Positions 36,431-46,409 of a stretch of 64,000 nucleotides of DNA are shown piece by piece (position 1 is the stretch's first letter; every line of letters starts with the position of its first letter). The stretch spans positions 1 to 64,000 of the forward strand of contig JALCPO010000003.1 of the NCBI GenBank assembly GCA_022650455.1, read 5' to 3'. The notes below the pieces were generated by a model. It had not been told where the DNA came from. It saw nothing but the letters and a program-made list of their open reading frames with translations, and ran no database searches. Made by a program: the position numbers and the translations under genes. This DNA comes from Oscillospiraceae bacterium (GTDB lineage Bacteria > Bacillota > Clostridia > Oscillospirales > Acutalibacteraceae).

Positions 36431-37260
36431 GCGAAGCCGTCTGCGAAATCTGCCCTCATTCCTGCCGTCTGGAAGAAGGAGGAACCGGGCTCTGCGGCGC
36501 GCGCGTGAACCGGAACGGGACGGTCGTGTGCGGCAGCTACGGCTGGCTGACGTCCATCGCGCTCGACCCGATTGAAAAGAAGCCGCTGCGCCGGTTCCAC
36601 CCGGGCTCGAAAATCCTTTCCGTCGGCAGCTACGGGTGCAATCTGCGCTGCCCGTTCTGCCAGAATTACGAAATCTCCATGGCGCGGGACAAGGGCGCCG
36701 GGGCGGTGTACGCCGCGCCGTCCACGCTGGCGGAAAAGGCCGCCGAGCTGCGCCCCGCCGGGAACATCGGCCTTGCCTTCACGTACAACGAGCCGCTGAT
36801 CTCCTTCGAGTATGTGCGCGACTGCGCCGGTCGGGTCCGGGCAAACGGCATGGAAACCGTCGCCGTCACGAACGGATTTATCAGGGAAAAGCCTCTGCGG
36901 GAACTGCTTCCGCTGCTTTCCGCCGTGAACATCGACCTGAAAGGCTTCACAACGGAGTTTTACCGGAAGATCGGCGGAAATCTGGATGACGTAAAGCGGA
37001 CCATCGCCCTGGCTTCCGAAGCCGGGTGCCATGTGGAGGTCACCACGCTCGTGATCCCCGGCGAAAACGACTCGCCGGAGGAAATGGACCGCCTGTCGTC
37101 GTGGCTTGCGGAAGTCAGCCCGGAAATTCCGTTCCACGTCACGCGGTTCTTCCCGCGCTACCGCATGGCGGACCGTCCCCCCACGCCCGTCGCGGCCGTC
37201 TACACGCTCGCGGAGCTGGCAAGGAAACATCTGCGCTATGTGTACGAGGGCAACTGCTGA
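36427..37260 (+). CDS. amrS: AmmeMemoRadiSam system radical SAM enzyme
   Basis: Radical SAM CNLRCPFCQN; ICPHSCRLEEGGTGLCGAR; ATGA overlap with the AMMECR1 gene. Confidence 0.93.
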   Translation: MSEAVCEICPHSCRLEEGGTGLCGARVNRNGTVVCGSYGWLTSIALDPIEKKPLRRFHPGSKILSVGSYGCNLRCPFCQNYEISMARDKGAGAVYAAPSTLAEKAAELRPAGNIGLAFTYNEPLISFEYVRDCAGRVRANGMETVAVTNGFIREKPLRELLPLLSAVNIDLKGFTTEFYRKIGGNLDDVKRTIALASEAGCHVEVTTLVIPGENDSPEEMDRLSSWLAEVSPEIPFHVTRFFPRYRMADRPPTPVAAVYTLAELARKHLRYVYEGNC

Positions 37261-37281
37261 AAATTTTCCGCACACAGAAAA

Positions 37282-37312
37282 ACACCGCCGGGGCAAAACC
37301 CGGGCGGTGTTT
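37282..37312. terminator. Bidirectional terminator between convergent genes
   Basis: AACACCGCC...GGCGGTGTT. Confidence 0.8.
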
Positions 37313-37327
37313 CTTTCTTGTTTTGAT

Positions 37328-38035
37328 TTACTTGACGTTTTCCAGCTTTTTGATGAACGCCCGGGACGTGTCCCCGCCTTTGATGACGCCGGTGTAAGTC
37401 ACTTTGATCTTATCGCCGATCTTCATGCTGGTGAGGCCGGACGTGTCGATCCCGAGCCGGCGGACAACCAGCTCGCTTCCGTCGGGCGTTTTCAGCACGA
37501 CGCTCATCATGGCGCCGTCGACCATCGTGCCGGTGACGGTGTGCACCGTCTTGTCGAACGCGGGGTCCTCGGACGCCGGAACCGGAGCGGTATCCGAAGC
37601 CGTCCAGGTATAGACCTTCCCGTCGGACGGGTCGACCAGGACCTTCGGGCCTACCTGATAGTCCTCATCCCAGATCTCATACTGTTGGTACGTTTTTCCC
37701 TCAATCGTCTTTTTCTGGGAAGACTGACGCAGCGTGTACTTTTTCCAGTTCAAAGGGATTGTATTTTGAACGATTTCCGTCGGCTGCCGTTTCGTTCCGT
37801 TTGCGGCGGAAGGCTGCCGCGCCTGCGAAGAAACCGGAGGCTGGGACGGTTCTTCCGCCTGCGATGACGAGGATGCCGGGGCGGCGGACGATTCCGCCCG
37901 CGAAGACGGCTGCCCGGAAGACGGAGCGGACGAAGGCGGCGTCTGCCGGTTCTGCGAGCCGCCGTACCGGTAAACGAGATACCCGGCTCCCGCGACAAAA
38001 AGGACGAGAACGGCGGAGAGTAAAATTTTTTTCAT
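37328..38035 (-). CDS. Secreted/membrane-anchored protein of unknown function with Ser/Pro-rich linker
   Basis: N-terminal TM MKKILLSAVLVLFVAGAGYLVYRYGG, then low-complexity linker and beta-rich C-terminal domain. Confidence 0.75.
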   Translation of the reverse strand: MKKILLSAVLVLFVAGAGYLVYRYGGSQNRQTPPSSAPSSGQPSSRAESSAAPASSSSQAEEPSQPPVSSQARQPSAANGTKRQPTEIVQNTIPLNWKKYTLRQSSQKKTIEGKTYQQYEIWDEDYQVGPKVLVDPSDGKVYTWTASDTAPVPASEDPAFDKTVHTVTGTMVDGAMMSVVLKTPDGSELVVRRLGIDTSGLTSMKIGDKIKVTYTGVIKGGDTSRAFIKKLENVK

Positions 38036-38260
38036 CTGGATCCCTCCTTTGCTGATTCGTTGTGTTGGACCATTCCCTTCCCAACTATATCGCATTATTT
38101 TCAAAAAAACAAGAAAAAAGACAACTCTGTAAAGACTTCCGGCGCGCTCGGCGGAAAGATTTGCAAACCGGCCCGCGATCCGGTATAATAAGAGAATAAA
38201 ATCAAAACAGGAATCGGGTGCGGAACCGGGCCGTGCCCGTTTTTTCACGCGAGGAGCCCT

Positions 38261-39490
38261 ATGATGAAACAGATCCGTCCCTATCCAAAAGTCACCGTCA
38301 CGCGCAAAGCGGAAAGCAGCGTCCTTTCCGGCCACCCGTGGATTTACAACACGGAGCTTACGAACGCCGACCCCTACCGGAACGGCGGACTGGTCGACGT
38401 GCTGAACCCGCACGGAAGCTACCTCGGCACCGGGTTCATCAACGACCGCTCCAAGATCCGCGTCCGGCTGATCTCCCGGAACGCGAACGACACGTTCGAC
38501 GAAGCGTTTTTCGAGCGCCGCCTCCGCTACGCGTGGGAATACCGCAAATCCGTGATGGGCGGGGACCTTTCCTGCTGCCGCGTCATCTTCGGGGAGGCGG
38601 ACTCCTTTCCCGGCCTGACGGTCGACCGGTTCGGGAATATCCTGGTCACGCAGACCCTTTCCCTCGGCATCGAGAAAATCAAGCCCATGCTGTTCCGCCT
38701 GCTGTACGAAATCTTAACCGGGGACGGACAGAAAATCGACGGAATCTACGAGCGGAACGACGTCGGCATCCGCGGCCTGGAAGGCATGGAACAGGGCAAG
38801 GGCTTTTTCCCGCTGGACGGCGTGCCCGTGCCCGGTTCGACGAAAACCCGCATTTCGGAAAACGGCGTCGAATACCTCGTCGACTTTGAAAACGGGCAGA
38901 AAACCGGATTTTTCCTCGACCAAAAATACAACCGCCGCGCCGTCGCCCGCCTCTGCCGCGGGAAGCGCGTGCTGGACTGTTTCACCGACACCGGTTCCTT
39001 CGCGCTCAACGCCGCGCGCGCCGGGGCCGAGCGGGTCCGCTCGGTGGACATCTCTGCCACCGCGATTGCCGCCGCACAAGAGAACGCCCGGCTGAACGGC
39101 CTGGAAAGCCGCATCGATTTTGAAACCGCCAACGTGTTCGACCTTCTCCCGAAGCTCGCGGAGGAACCGGGACACGACTACGACCTTGTGATCCTCGACC
39201 CTCCCGCTTTCACAAAGTCCCGCCAGACGGTGCGGAACGCCGAGCGGGGCTACAAGGAGATCAACTACCGCGCCATGAAGCTGCTGCCGCGGGGCGGCTA
39301 CCTTGCCACCTGCTCCTGCTCGCACTTCATGACGGACGAGCTGTTCCGCAGCGTCCTGCGGTCCGCCGCTTCCGACGCTCAGGTTTCCCTTCGGCAGATT
39401 GAGGCGCGCCAGCAGGCCCCCGACCACCCGATCCTCTGGAACGTGCCGGAAACCGACTACCTGAAATTCTACATCTTTCAGATCGTATAG
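38261..39490 (+). CDS. Class I SAM-dependent rRNA methyltransferase (RlmI-like, PUA domain)
   Basis: SVLSGHPWIYNTEL, FFLDQKYNRRAV, VLDCFTDTGSFALNAARAGA, LVILDPPAFTKSR. Confidence 0.93.
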   Translation: MMKQIRPYPKVTVTRKAESSVLSGHPWIYNTELTNADPYRNGGLVDVLNPHGSYLGTGFINDRSKIRVRLISRNANDTFDEAFFERRLRYAWEYRKSVMGGDLSCCRVIFGEADSFPGLTVDRFGNILVTQTLSLGIEKIKPMLFRLLYEILTGDGQKIDGIYERNDVGIRGLEGMEQGKGFFPLDGVPVPGSTKTRISENGVEYLVDFENGQKTGFFLDQKYNRRAVARLCRGKRVLDCFTDTGSFALNAARAGAERVRSVDISATAIAAAQENARLNGLESRIDFETANVFDLLPKLAEEPGHDYDLVILDPPAFTKSRQTVRNAERGYKEINYRAMKLLPRGGYLATCSCSHFMTDELFRSVLRSAASDAQVSLRQIEARQQAPDHPILWNVPETDYLKFYIFQIV

Positions 39491-39666
39491 GGTCGAACCG
39501 CCAAAATTTTATGCCGAATCGTAGTATTTTATGAATATATTACGATATGGAAAGAATGTTCGGCCGAAAACAGACTGCCGAGCCAAATTTTGTTCCCATT
39601 TTGTTGCGCAGAAGCAAATTACAGGTTATAATGAGATAATTCTGAAGCGGGGAAGGTTGTATTCCG

Positions 39667-40626
39667 ATGAAAAAAATCTGCATCGCCGCGCTCTTCTGCG
39701 GCATTCTCTTTTCTCTGACCGCGTGTTCCAACGGCGGCAACGCATCATCCGGAGTTCTCTCCTCTTCCCCGGTTCTTTCCGGCGTTTCTTCCGCCGCCGG
39801 GGAATCTTCCGGCCGGAGCGCGTCCTCCTCCCCGGATTCCCTGCCGGCCGAAACATCCTCGGCGCCGTCTTCCGGAAAACCGGTTTCCGGCGGGACATCT
39901 TCCCAGGCTCCGGCCGAGCCGGAACAGCCCGACACCGTGTCCCTCACGTTTCCCGAAGGATTCACGCTCGCGCAGGTCGGCGCCCGTCTGGAAGCGCACA
40001 ACGTCTGTAAAAAGGCGGATTTCATCCAGGCCGCGCAGACCTATAACTTCAATTATTATTCGCTCGTAAAGGCGATCCCGTCCAGTTCCAAACGCGCCTA
40101 TAAGCTGGAAGGCTACCTGTACCCGGACACCTACGAGATGTACACGAATATGAAGCCGCAGGACGCGGTGGGCAAGTTCCTGCGGAACGCCGAGCAGCTT
40201 ATCAAGGGCCGGTACAGCTACGCCGGCATGACGGCCGACCAGGTCATTACGCTCGCTTCCATCATCGAGCGCGAAGCGGACAACGCCGCGGACATGAAAA
40301 AGGTGTCTTCCGTGCTCCACAACCGCCTGAAAGCGGGCCAGCGCCTGGAAGCGGACTCCACGCGGGAGTACTGCAACCAATACCTGCTGAAACCCAACGG
40401 GCCGTTCACCGACAAGTTCAAATATTACTACAACACCTACCGCTGTGCCGCCCTGCCCGCCGGGCCGATCTGCAACCCGGGGACGGCAGCCCTTGAAGCG
40501 GCGGCGCGCCCCGCTTCCACCGGCTACTACTACTTCATCACCGCAAACGGAAAATACTACTACCAGAAAACCTTCGCCGAGCACAGCGCGAAGCTGAAAG
40601 AGCTGGGGATCACCCCCGGCGCCTGA
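39667..40626 (+). CDS. MltG-like endolytic transglycosylase, lipoprotein form
   Basis: Lipobox FSLTAC; LEGYLYPDTYEMY, LASIIERE, ALPAGPICNPGTAALEAAARP. Confidence 0.88.
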   Translation: MKKICIAALFCGILFSLTACSNGGNASSGVLSSSPVLSGVSSAAGESSGRSASSSPDSLPAETSSAPSSGKPVSGGTSSQAPAEPEQPDTVSLTFPEGFTLAQVGARLEAHNVCKKADFIQAAQTYNFNYYSLVKAIPSSSKRAYKLEGYLYPDTYEMYTNMKPQDAVGKFLRNAEQLIKGRYSYAGMTADQVITLASIIEREADNAADMKKVSSVLHNRLKAGQRLEADSTREYCNQYLLKPNGPFTDKFKYYYNTYRCAALPAGPICNPGTAALEAAARPASTGYYYFITANGKYYYQKTFAEHSAKLKELGITPGA

Positions 40627-40820
40627 GCGCCGCCGCCCGCCGTATGACCCGGAAGGCTACCGGGGCCGGGGCTGTAAAGTATTTCCCCTTCCGGAAAGTT
40701 TCTTTGCTTTCCGGGCTGGTTTCCAAGTGGGAAGGGACTTCTCTTGACAAAAGACGGCTGAAATGGTTTGCCCCGGAAGGATTTCTTTCCTTGCGGGGCA
40801 TTTTCTGTAATATTGTCGAA

Positions 40821-43800
40821 TTATTTTACTATTTGTAATGTGCTGCCGCTTACGCCGCGGTGGACGACGATCTGCCGGTCGATCTGCTCCCGGAGCTCCG
40901 AAACATGCGAGATAATGCCCACCAGGCGGTTGCCGTCCGCAAGCTCGGCGAGCGCGGCGATCGCCTGTCGGCGGGACTCGTCATCCAGCGAGCCGAACCC
41001 CTCGTCGATGAACATGGTTTCGATGCGCACGCCGCCCGAACGGCTCTGGACAACGTCCGAAAGGCCGAGCGCAAGCGCAAGCGCCGCCTTGAAGGATTCC
41101 CCGCCGGAAAGCGATTTCACGTCGCGCGGCAGGCCGTTGTAGGAATCCATCACGTCGATATCCAGCCCGAAATGGGCGCGCAGGTCGGTTGCCGTTTCCC
41201 TGCGCCGGAGCGCGTACCGGCCCCCGGTCATCTCGGAAAGCCGGATGTTTGCCTGCTCCAGCACGCGGTTGAAATAAGCCGCCTGGACGAACTGCTCGAA
41301 ATTCAGGCGCTGCCGGCCCGGCAGGGTCCCGTTCGCCGTGCGGTCCAGGTCCAAAGCGCACTCGTAAGCTTCGTTCAGCTTTTCCCGTTCGGCCAGTTCC
41401 CGTTTCATGCGCCGCGCGCACCGGCGGTTCCCTTCCAGGCGGACCGCGACCTTGCGGAGCGCTCCGTCGGCTTCCGCCTCCGCGTCCCGCGCGCGCGCCA
41501 GTTCAGCCTTCAGCGCCCCTTCGTCGGCGGGGGATTTCCCCTCGGTTTCCCGTTCGAGCCGCCGGACCGCCTCGCGGACGCTGCGGCATTCGTCCCGGTA
41601 GGACGTCACCGTCTGTTTCAGGGATTCCGTCTGTTCTTCCGTCAGGCGGGCGGCAAGGTAATCCGCCTCCCCCCCGAAGCCGGCGGCGGCGAGCTTTTCC
41701 AGATACGCGCGGCGTTTCTCCTCTTCCCGCCCGGACTGCCCGGCAAGATCCTTTTCGCTTTCCTCCAAAACTGCTTCCGCCGCGGCCCGCTCGTTCTCAC
41801 ACGCGCGGTACGCCTGTTCCGCCTGTTCCAGCGCCCGCTTCCGGGCGTCCCGCTCCGCCGCCCACGACGCGAGCGCTTTTTCCGCAAGCTCCGCGGACGC
41901 GAATTCCAGCGTGCCCCGCAGGGCTTCCGCCTGCGCCTTCTGGGATTCCCAGGCGGTCCGCAGGCGGTTTTTCCGTTCTTCCTGTTCTTTCGCGCCGGCT
42001 TCCGCGGCGGCCAGAGCCTCCGCAACCTTCTTCTGCCGCTCGGCGAGCGCCGCCTTTTTTTCGCACTGTTCTTTCAGCGCGTCAAGCTTTTTCCGCATTT
42101 CCGTGTATTGGACCCGGGCCGCCGCAAGAGTACTGGAAATAAGCTTTTCCAGTGGTTTCAAGGTGGAACAGCCGGTCAGGTCGCCCAGCACGGACTCCGC
42201 CGCTTCCCGCAGGTTTGCCAGATCGGCGGCCAGCTTCGTTTTCGTCCGGTCCAGCTCCAGGCCGGCCCGGCTCAGCTCCTCCCGGCAGCGGTCGCGGGCG
42301 GCTTTGAGTTTCTTCAGCTCCGCCTCGCCGGGCGCCTTCCCCGTCAGGACCGCCTTGCGCGGGTGGACCGTGGAGCCGCAGACGGGGCATGCGTCGCCCT
42401 CCTTCAGGTTCGAGGCCATCAGGCCGGCCTGTTCCCGGAAAAACGCCAGCTCCGCTTCCTCGGCCCTCCGGTTTGCTTCCCGCCACCGCGATTCCTCGGC
42501 GGGGTATGCTTCTTTTCGGGTCTTCCAAAGCTCCGACGTATGGAAAATCTCCCGAACCTTGCCCTGGATTTCTTCCAACTTGGCGATTCTCGCGGATTCC
42601 GTCCGGAGCTCCGCCTCGCAGGAGACCCGTTCGACATCCGCGTTCTTCCGCGCGTCCAGCTCCCGGGCAAGACCGTCCCGTTCGGATCGGAGCGTTTCCA
42701 GGTTCCGGCTCGCTTCCCGGAAGCGGCGCTCCGCGCCGTCCCACTGTTCCCGGAGCTCCTCCGCGCGCTTTTTCGAGGTCTTGACCGTTTCATACTGCGG
42801 CATAGCGGCTTTCAGACCGGAAATTTTTCCTTCCAGCTCCGTGCGGAGCGGCTCCTTTTCCTTTTCCGCTTTCCACGCTTTGGCAAGCACGGCACGCTTT
42901 TTTCCCAGCTCTGCGATTTTTTTCCGCGTTTCCGCGGCGGCACGCCGAAGCTGTTCCGAAGCGTCTTTTTCCCGCAGGTACGACTGATGCGCCGGAAAGA
43001 CAAGGCTCTGCGCCCGTTCGGCGTGTTTCAGACTCGCCTCGTTTTCCGCCGTCTCCCGCGCGCGGCTCTCCAGCTCCGCAGCACGCCCGCGCGCCTGCTT
43101 GAGCTCCGCGAAAGACCGGTTCCGCTGCTGCGCTTCCGCAATCCGGGCGGTCAGCGCTTCCACCTGCTCTTTCGCACGGCGGCGTTTTTCGGAAATCTCC
43201 GCCGCCGCCGTTTCATCCGCGGCGACGGAGCGGGAAAGGCACGCCAGAAGGTCCGCCGCCAGGTTGACGTTGTTCTGTTCCGAGAACCGGGCGGATTCCT
43301 CCGCCGTAAAAATGGTTCCGTCCGGCTGGACGGACGCGGCGTCCTGAAAAATCGCCCGCGCGTTCTCGTCCATCCGGCCGCCAAGCTCCTGCGCCCGCTC
43401 CCGGAGCCGGTCCTGAATCCGCCGGTAGACCCCCGTGTCGAACACGCGGCGGAAAATCTCGGAGCGGTCGGCGCTGTCGGCCAGCAGAAGCTTTAAAAAT
43501 TCGCCCTGGGCGATCATGGAAGTCTGGCGGAACTGCCGGCAGTCGAGTCCCAGCAGGCCGACGACCTCCCGCGTGACCGCCGTGGCTCCGGAGCACACCG
43601 ATCCGTCCGGGCGGGTCAGGGCCGCGTCGGCGCTTTCCATCGTCGTCCCGCCGCCCCGCTTCGGGCGCCGGTAGCGCGGGTTGCGCGCCACTTTGTAGAC
43701 CTTGCCCGCATGGGAAAAGGTCAGCTCCACAAACGTTTTTTCCGTGGGCGCGGCGAAATTGCTGCGCATGGATTCCGCGGTGCGGTTGCTTCCGCTGGCT

Positions 43801-43964
43801 TCGCCGTACAGCGCGAACGTGACGGCGTCGAAAATGGTGGTCTTGCCCGCGCCGGTATCCCCGCAGACCAGGAACAGCCCTTCCGGGCCCAGTTCCCGCA
43901 GGGGCACCTCCGTCCGCCCCGCATACGGGCCGAACGCGTTCATGACAAGGTGAAGCGGTTTCAC
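40821..43964 (-). CDS. sbcC: SbcC exonuclease subunit (SMC-like ATPase)
   Basis: GPYAGRTEVPL, CGDTGAGKTTIFDAVTFALYGEASG, CPVCGSTVHP zinc-hook, LSGGESFKAALALALGLSD. Confidence 0.95.
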   Translation of the reverse strand: MKPLHLVMNAFGPYAGRTEVPLRELGPEGLFLVCGDTGAGKTTIFDAVTFALYGEASGSNRTAESMRSNFAAPTEKTFVELTFSHAGKVYKVARNPRYRRPKRGGGTTMESADAALTRPDGSVCSGATAVTREVVGLLGLDCRQFRQTSMIAQGEFLKLLLADSADRSEIFRRVFDTGVYRRIQDRLRERAQELGGRMDENARAIFQDAASVQPDGTIFTAEESARFSEQNNVNLAADLLACLSRSVAADETAAAEISEKRRRAKEQVEALTARIAEAQQRNRSFAELKQARGRAAELESRARETAENEASLKHAERAQSLVFPAHQSYLREKDASEQLRRAAAETRKKIAELGKKRAVLAKAWKAEKEKEPLRTELEGKISGLKAAMPQYETVKTSKKRAEELREQWDGAERRFREASRNLETLRSERDGLARELDARKNADVERVSCEAELRTESARIAKLEEIQGKVREIFHTSELWKTRKEAYPAEESRWREANRRAEEAELAFFREQAGLMASNLKEGDACPVCGSTVHPRKAVLTGKAPGEAELKKLKAARDRCREELSRAGLELDRTKTKLAADLANLREAAESVLGDLTGCSTLKPLEKLISSTLAAARVQYTEMRKKLDALKEQCEKKAALAERQKKVAEALAAAEAGAKEQEERKNRLRTAWESQKAQAEALRGTLEFASAELAEKALASWAAERDARKRALEQAEQAYRACENERAAAEAVLEESEKDLAGQSGREEEKRRAYLEKLAAAGFGGEADYLAARLTEEQTESLKQTVTSYRDECRSVREAVRRLERETEGKSPADEGALKAELARARDAEAEADGALRKVAVRLEGNRRCARRMKRELAEREKLNEAYECALDLDRTANGTLPGRQRLNFEQFVQAAYFNRVLEQANIRLSEMTGGRYALRRRETATDLRAHFGLDIDVMDSYNGLPRDVKSLSGGESFKAALALALGLSDVVQSRSGGVRIETMFIDEGFGSLDDESRRQAIAALAELADGNRLVGIISHVSELREQIDRQIVVHRGVSGSTLQIVK

Positions 43965-45118
43965 GGCTCATCCTCCTCCGAGGCCGCCCGGACGGCCCGA
44001 GCCAGCTCCTCGCGTTCCCGTTCCGGAAGCTCCCCGCCGTTCTGGTTCCGGTAAAATTCCGCGAAAAGCTCTTCCGGCGGCCGGTGGGCGACATCCCCGG
44101 AAGCCGCTGTTTTCGACGGCTCCGGCGACGCACTCCGGGCAGCCTCAAAATCAATCGCCATCAGGTTGGGGTAAACGGCGCGAAGCCGCCCCGCCGCGTC
44201 GGCGACGGCGTGCCCGTCCGTCAGGGTCGCGTGGATGTAATCGTCCGGGTTGCCCGGCGCGGCGACCTCCGGCCGGGTCAGCTCGGCGATCGGGCCGCGG
44301 ATCTCGCGCATCTCCCGTTTCGGGGTCAGAGGCACCGCGGAAATCTCGACCGTGCCCTTTTCCTTCAGCTCCACGACCGTAACGGATTTTTTCTGCCGGG
44401 CCTCGGAAAAGGAATACTTGAGCGGCGAGCCCGCATAGCGGACCTCCGGCCTTCCTGCCTGCTGCGGCCCGTGCAGATGCCCCAGCGCAACATAATCGAA
44501 CGCGGAGAAAACGGACGCGTCCACCCGGTCCACGCCGCCGGCCGAGACCGTTTCGGAATCGCAGCGCTCCGGCTCTTTTCCGGCGGCCGTGACAAACTGG
44601 TGCGCGACCAGAACGTTCCGCTCCCCGGTGTCGATCTCCCGCGTTCCGAGGGCGGCGCGCACCGCGTCCTCATAGGAATCCGCCTGCCCGGGGCGGAAAA
44701 ACGGAGCCGCCGCTGCGGGCTTCAGAAAGGGCAGAAGATAAAGATGCACCGGCCCGTACCGGTCGGTGAGCGTCGTTTCCGCCAGGTGCCCCCGGAACGC
44801 GCCGGCGATGGTCACGCCGTTTTTCGCCATAATGCGGCTCCCGAAATTCAGGCGCTCCGGGGAATCGTGGTTGCCGCTGACCGCAAACACCCGGACACCG
44901 CGCCCGGAAAGCTCCGTCAGGAAATCGTCCAGCAGGCCGACCGCCTCGCCCGGGGGGACGCTGCGGTCGTAAAGATCCCCGGCGATCAGGACGGCATCCG
45001 GCCCGATGCGGGCGATGATGGTCAGGATCTCCTCCAGAATGAACCGCTGGTCGTCCGTCATGTCGAATTCATTGACCCGCTTTCCGATATGCAGGTCGGC
45101 AAGATGCAGGAATTTCAT
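43961..45118 (-). CDS. sbcD: SbcD exonuclease subunit
   Basis: MKFLHLADLHIGKRVNE, VLIAGDLYDRSVPP, VSGNHDSPERL, YVALGHLHGPQ. Confidence 0.95.
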   Translation of the reverse strand: MKFLHLADLHIGKRVNEFDMTDDQRFILEEILTIIARIGPDAVLIAGDLYDRSVPPGEAVGLLDDFLTELSGRGVRVFAVSGNHDSPERLNFGSRIMAKNGVTIAGAFRGHLAETTLTDRYGPVHLYLLPFLKPAAAAPFFRPGQADSYEDAVRAALGTREIDTGERNVLVAHQFVTAAGKEPERCDSETVSAGGVDRVDASVFSAFDYVALGHLHGPQQAGRPEVRYAGSPLKYSFSEARQKKSVTVVELKEKGTVEISAVPLTPKREMREIRGPIAELTRPEVAAPGNPDDYIHATLTDGHAVADAAGRLRAVYPNLMAIDFEAARSASPEPSKTAASGDVAHRPPEELFAEFYRNQNGGELPEREREELARAVRAASEEDEP

Positions 45119-45129
45119 GGCGGGCCCCC

Positions 45130-45495
45130 TCAGCGGTCGAGGATTTCGATCCAGTAGCCGTCCGGGTCGGAGATGAAATACAGGTCCATGTCGCGGTTCT
45201 CGTAGCAGATACACCCCATGCGCTCGTGCAGATCATGCGCCGCTTTCTTGTCCGGAACGCGGAAGGCGATGTGGATTTCGTTGTCGCCGAGGTTATAAGG
45301 CTCCTTCCGGTCGCGCATCCACGTGAGCTCCAGGCCGTAGTCGGTTTCGCCGTCCCCCAGGAACGCGATGACGAACGAGCCGTCCGGCGCGTTGACCCGG
45401 CGGACTTCCCGGAGCCCGAGGGCTTCCCGGTAAAACCGGATGCTTTTCTCCAGGTCGAGAACATTGAAATTGGTGTGCAGAAACCTTGCGTGCAT
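45130..45495 (-). CDS. VOC family protein (glyoxalase-like)
   Basis: MHARFLHTNFNVLDLEKSIRFYREALGL...FISDPDGYWIEILDR. Confidence 0.93.
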   Translation of the reverse strand: MHARFLHTNFNVLDLEKSIRFYREALGLREVRRVNAPDGSFVIAFLGDGETDYGLELTWMRDRKEPYNLGDNEIHIAFRVPDKKAAHDLHERMGCICYENRDMDLYFISDPDGYWIEILDR

Positions 45496-45608
45496 AAAAA
45501 ATCCCCGCTTTCCACGGCCGCCCGCATGGCGCGGGCAAAGCCCGGTATGATAAGCCAATTATAGCATATCCTGCCGGAAAGCGGGAAAAATGTTTGCCAA
45601 AAAGCGGA

Positions 45609-46409
45609 TCAGCCCGGACTTTCCTCCGTACCGCTGCACCCGGCGATGTCTTTGACGGCCTCGCCCGCGAGGATCATGCCGGCCACCGGGGGGACGAACG
45701 ACACGCTGCCGGGGATCGCCCTCCGCGCCGCGCAGATCCGCTTCGTGCCCGGCGGGCACACGCAGTGCTGGCGGCACATCGCCTTTTGCCCGCCCGGCGG
45801 CGAAAGCGGCGGTTCTTTGGAATACACCACTTTCAGATGGCCGATGCCCCGCGCGCGGAGCTCGTGGCGCATCACCCGCGCAAGCGGACACACGCTGGTC
45901 TTGTAGATGTCCGTGACCTCGAACCGGGTCGGGTCCAGCTTGTTCCCCGCGCCCATGCAGCTGATGACCGGCACATGGGCATGGTCGGCCCGGACGATCA
46001 GCTCCAGCTTGGCGGAAACCGTATCCATGGCGTCCACCAGGTAGGTATAGCGGGAAAGATCAAAATCGTCCGCGTTTTCCGGCGTGTAAAAGCACTGGTG
46101 CTTCTCCACGCGGCAGTTCGGGTTGATATCCAGAATACGCCCGGCCATGGCGTCCACCTTCTGCACGCCGACGGTGGAATGCAGCGCGATGATCTGCCGG
46201 TTGATGTTGGTCAGGCAGATTTTATCGTCGTCGAACAGGGCGATGGAGCCTACGCCCGCCCGGGCCAGCCCTTCCGCCGCATAAGAACCCACGCCGCCGA
46301 TGCCGAAAACGGCAACGGCGGCGCTCTGCAGTTTTTCAATTGCGTCGCGGCCCATGACAAGCTGCGAACGGGAAAACTCGAATGGAACAGTCCGCATTTT
46401 TACAATCAT
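45609..46409 (-). CDS. tcdA: tRNA threonylcarbamoyladenosine dehydratase (ThiF/E1 family)
   Basis: [57 protein letters not shown]. Confidence 0.92.
   Translation of the reverse strand: MIVKMRTVPFEFSRSQLVMGRDAIEKLQSAAVAVFGIGGVGSYAAEGLARAGVGSIALFDDDKICLTNINRQIIALHSTVGVQKVDAMAGRILDINPNCRVEKHQCFYTPENADDFDLSRYTYLVDAMDTVSAKLELIVRADHAHVPVISCMGAGNKLDPTRFEVTDIYKTSVCPLARVMRHELRARGIGHLKVVYSKEPPLSPPGGQKAMCRQHCVCPPGTKRICAARRAIPGSVSFVPPVAGMILAGEAVKDIAGCSGTEESPG

Noticed and set aside
40860-43496. 878-aa plus-strand ORF opposite sbcC (and similar long ORFs opposite metG, cheA, MCPs, fliD)
   Set aside because: Shadow ORFs opposite strongly identified genes.
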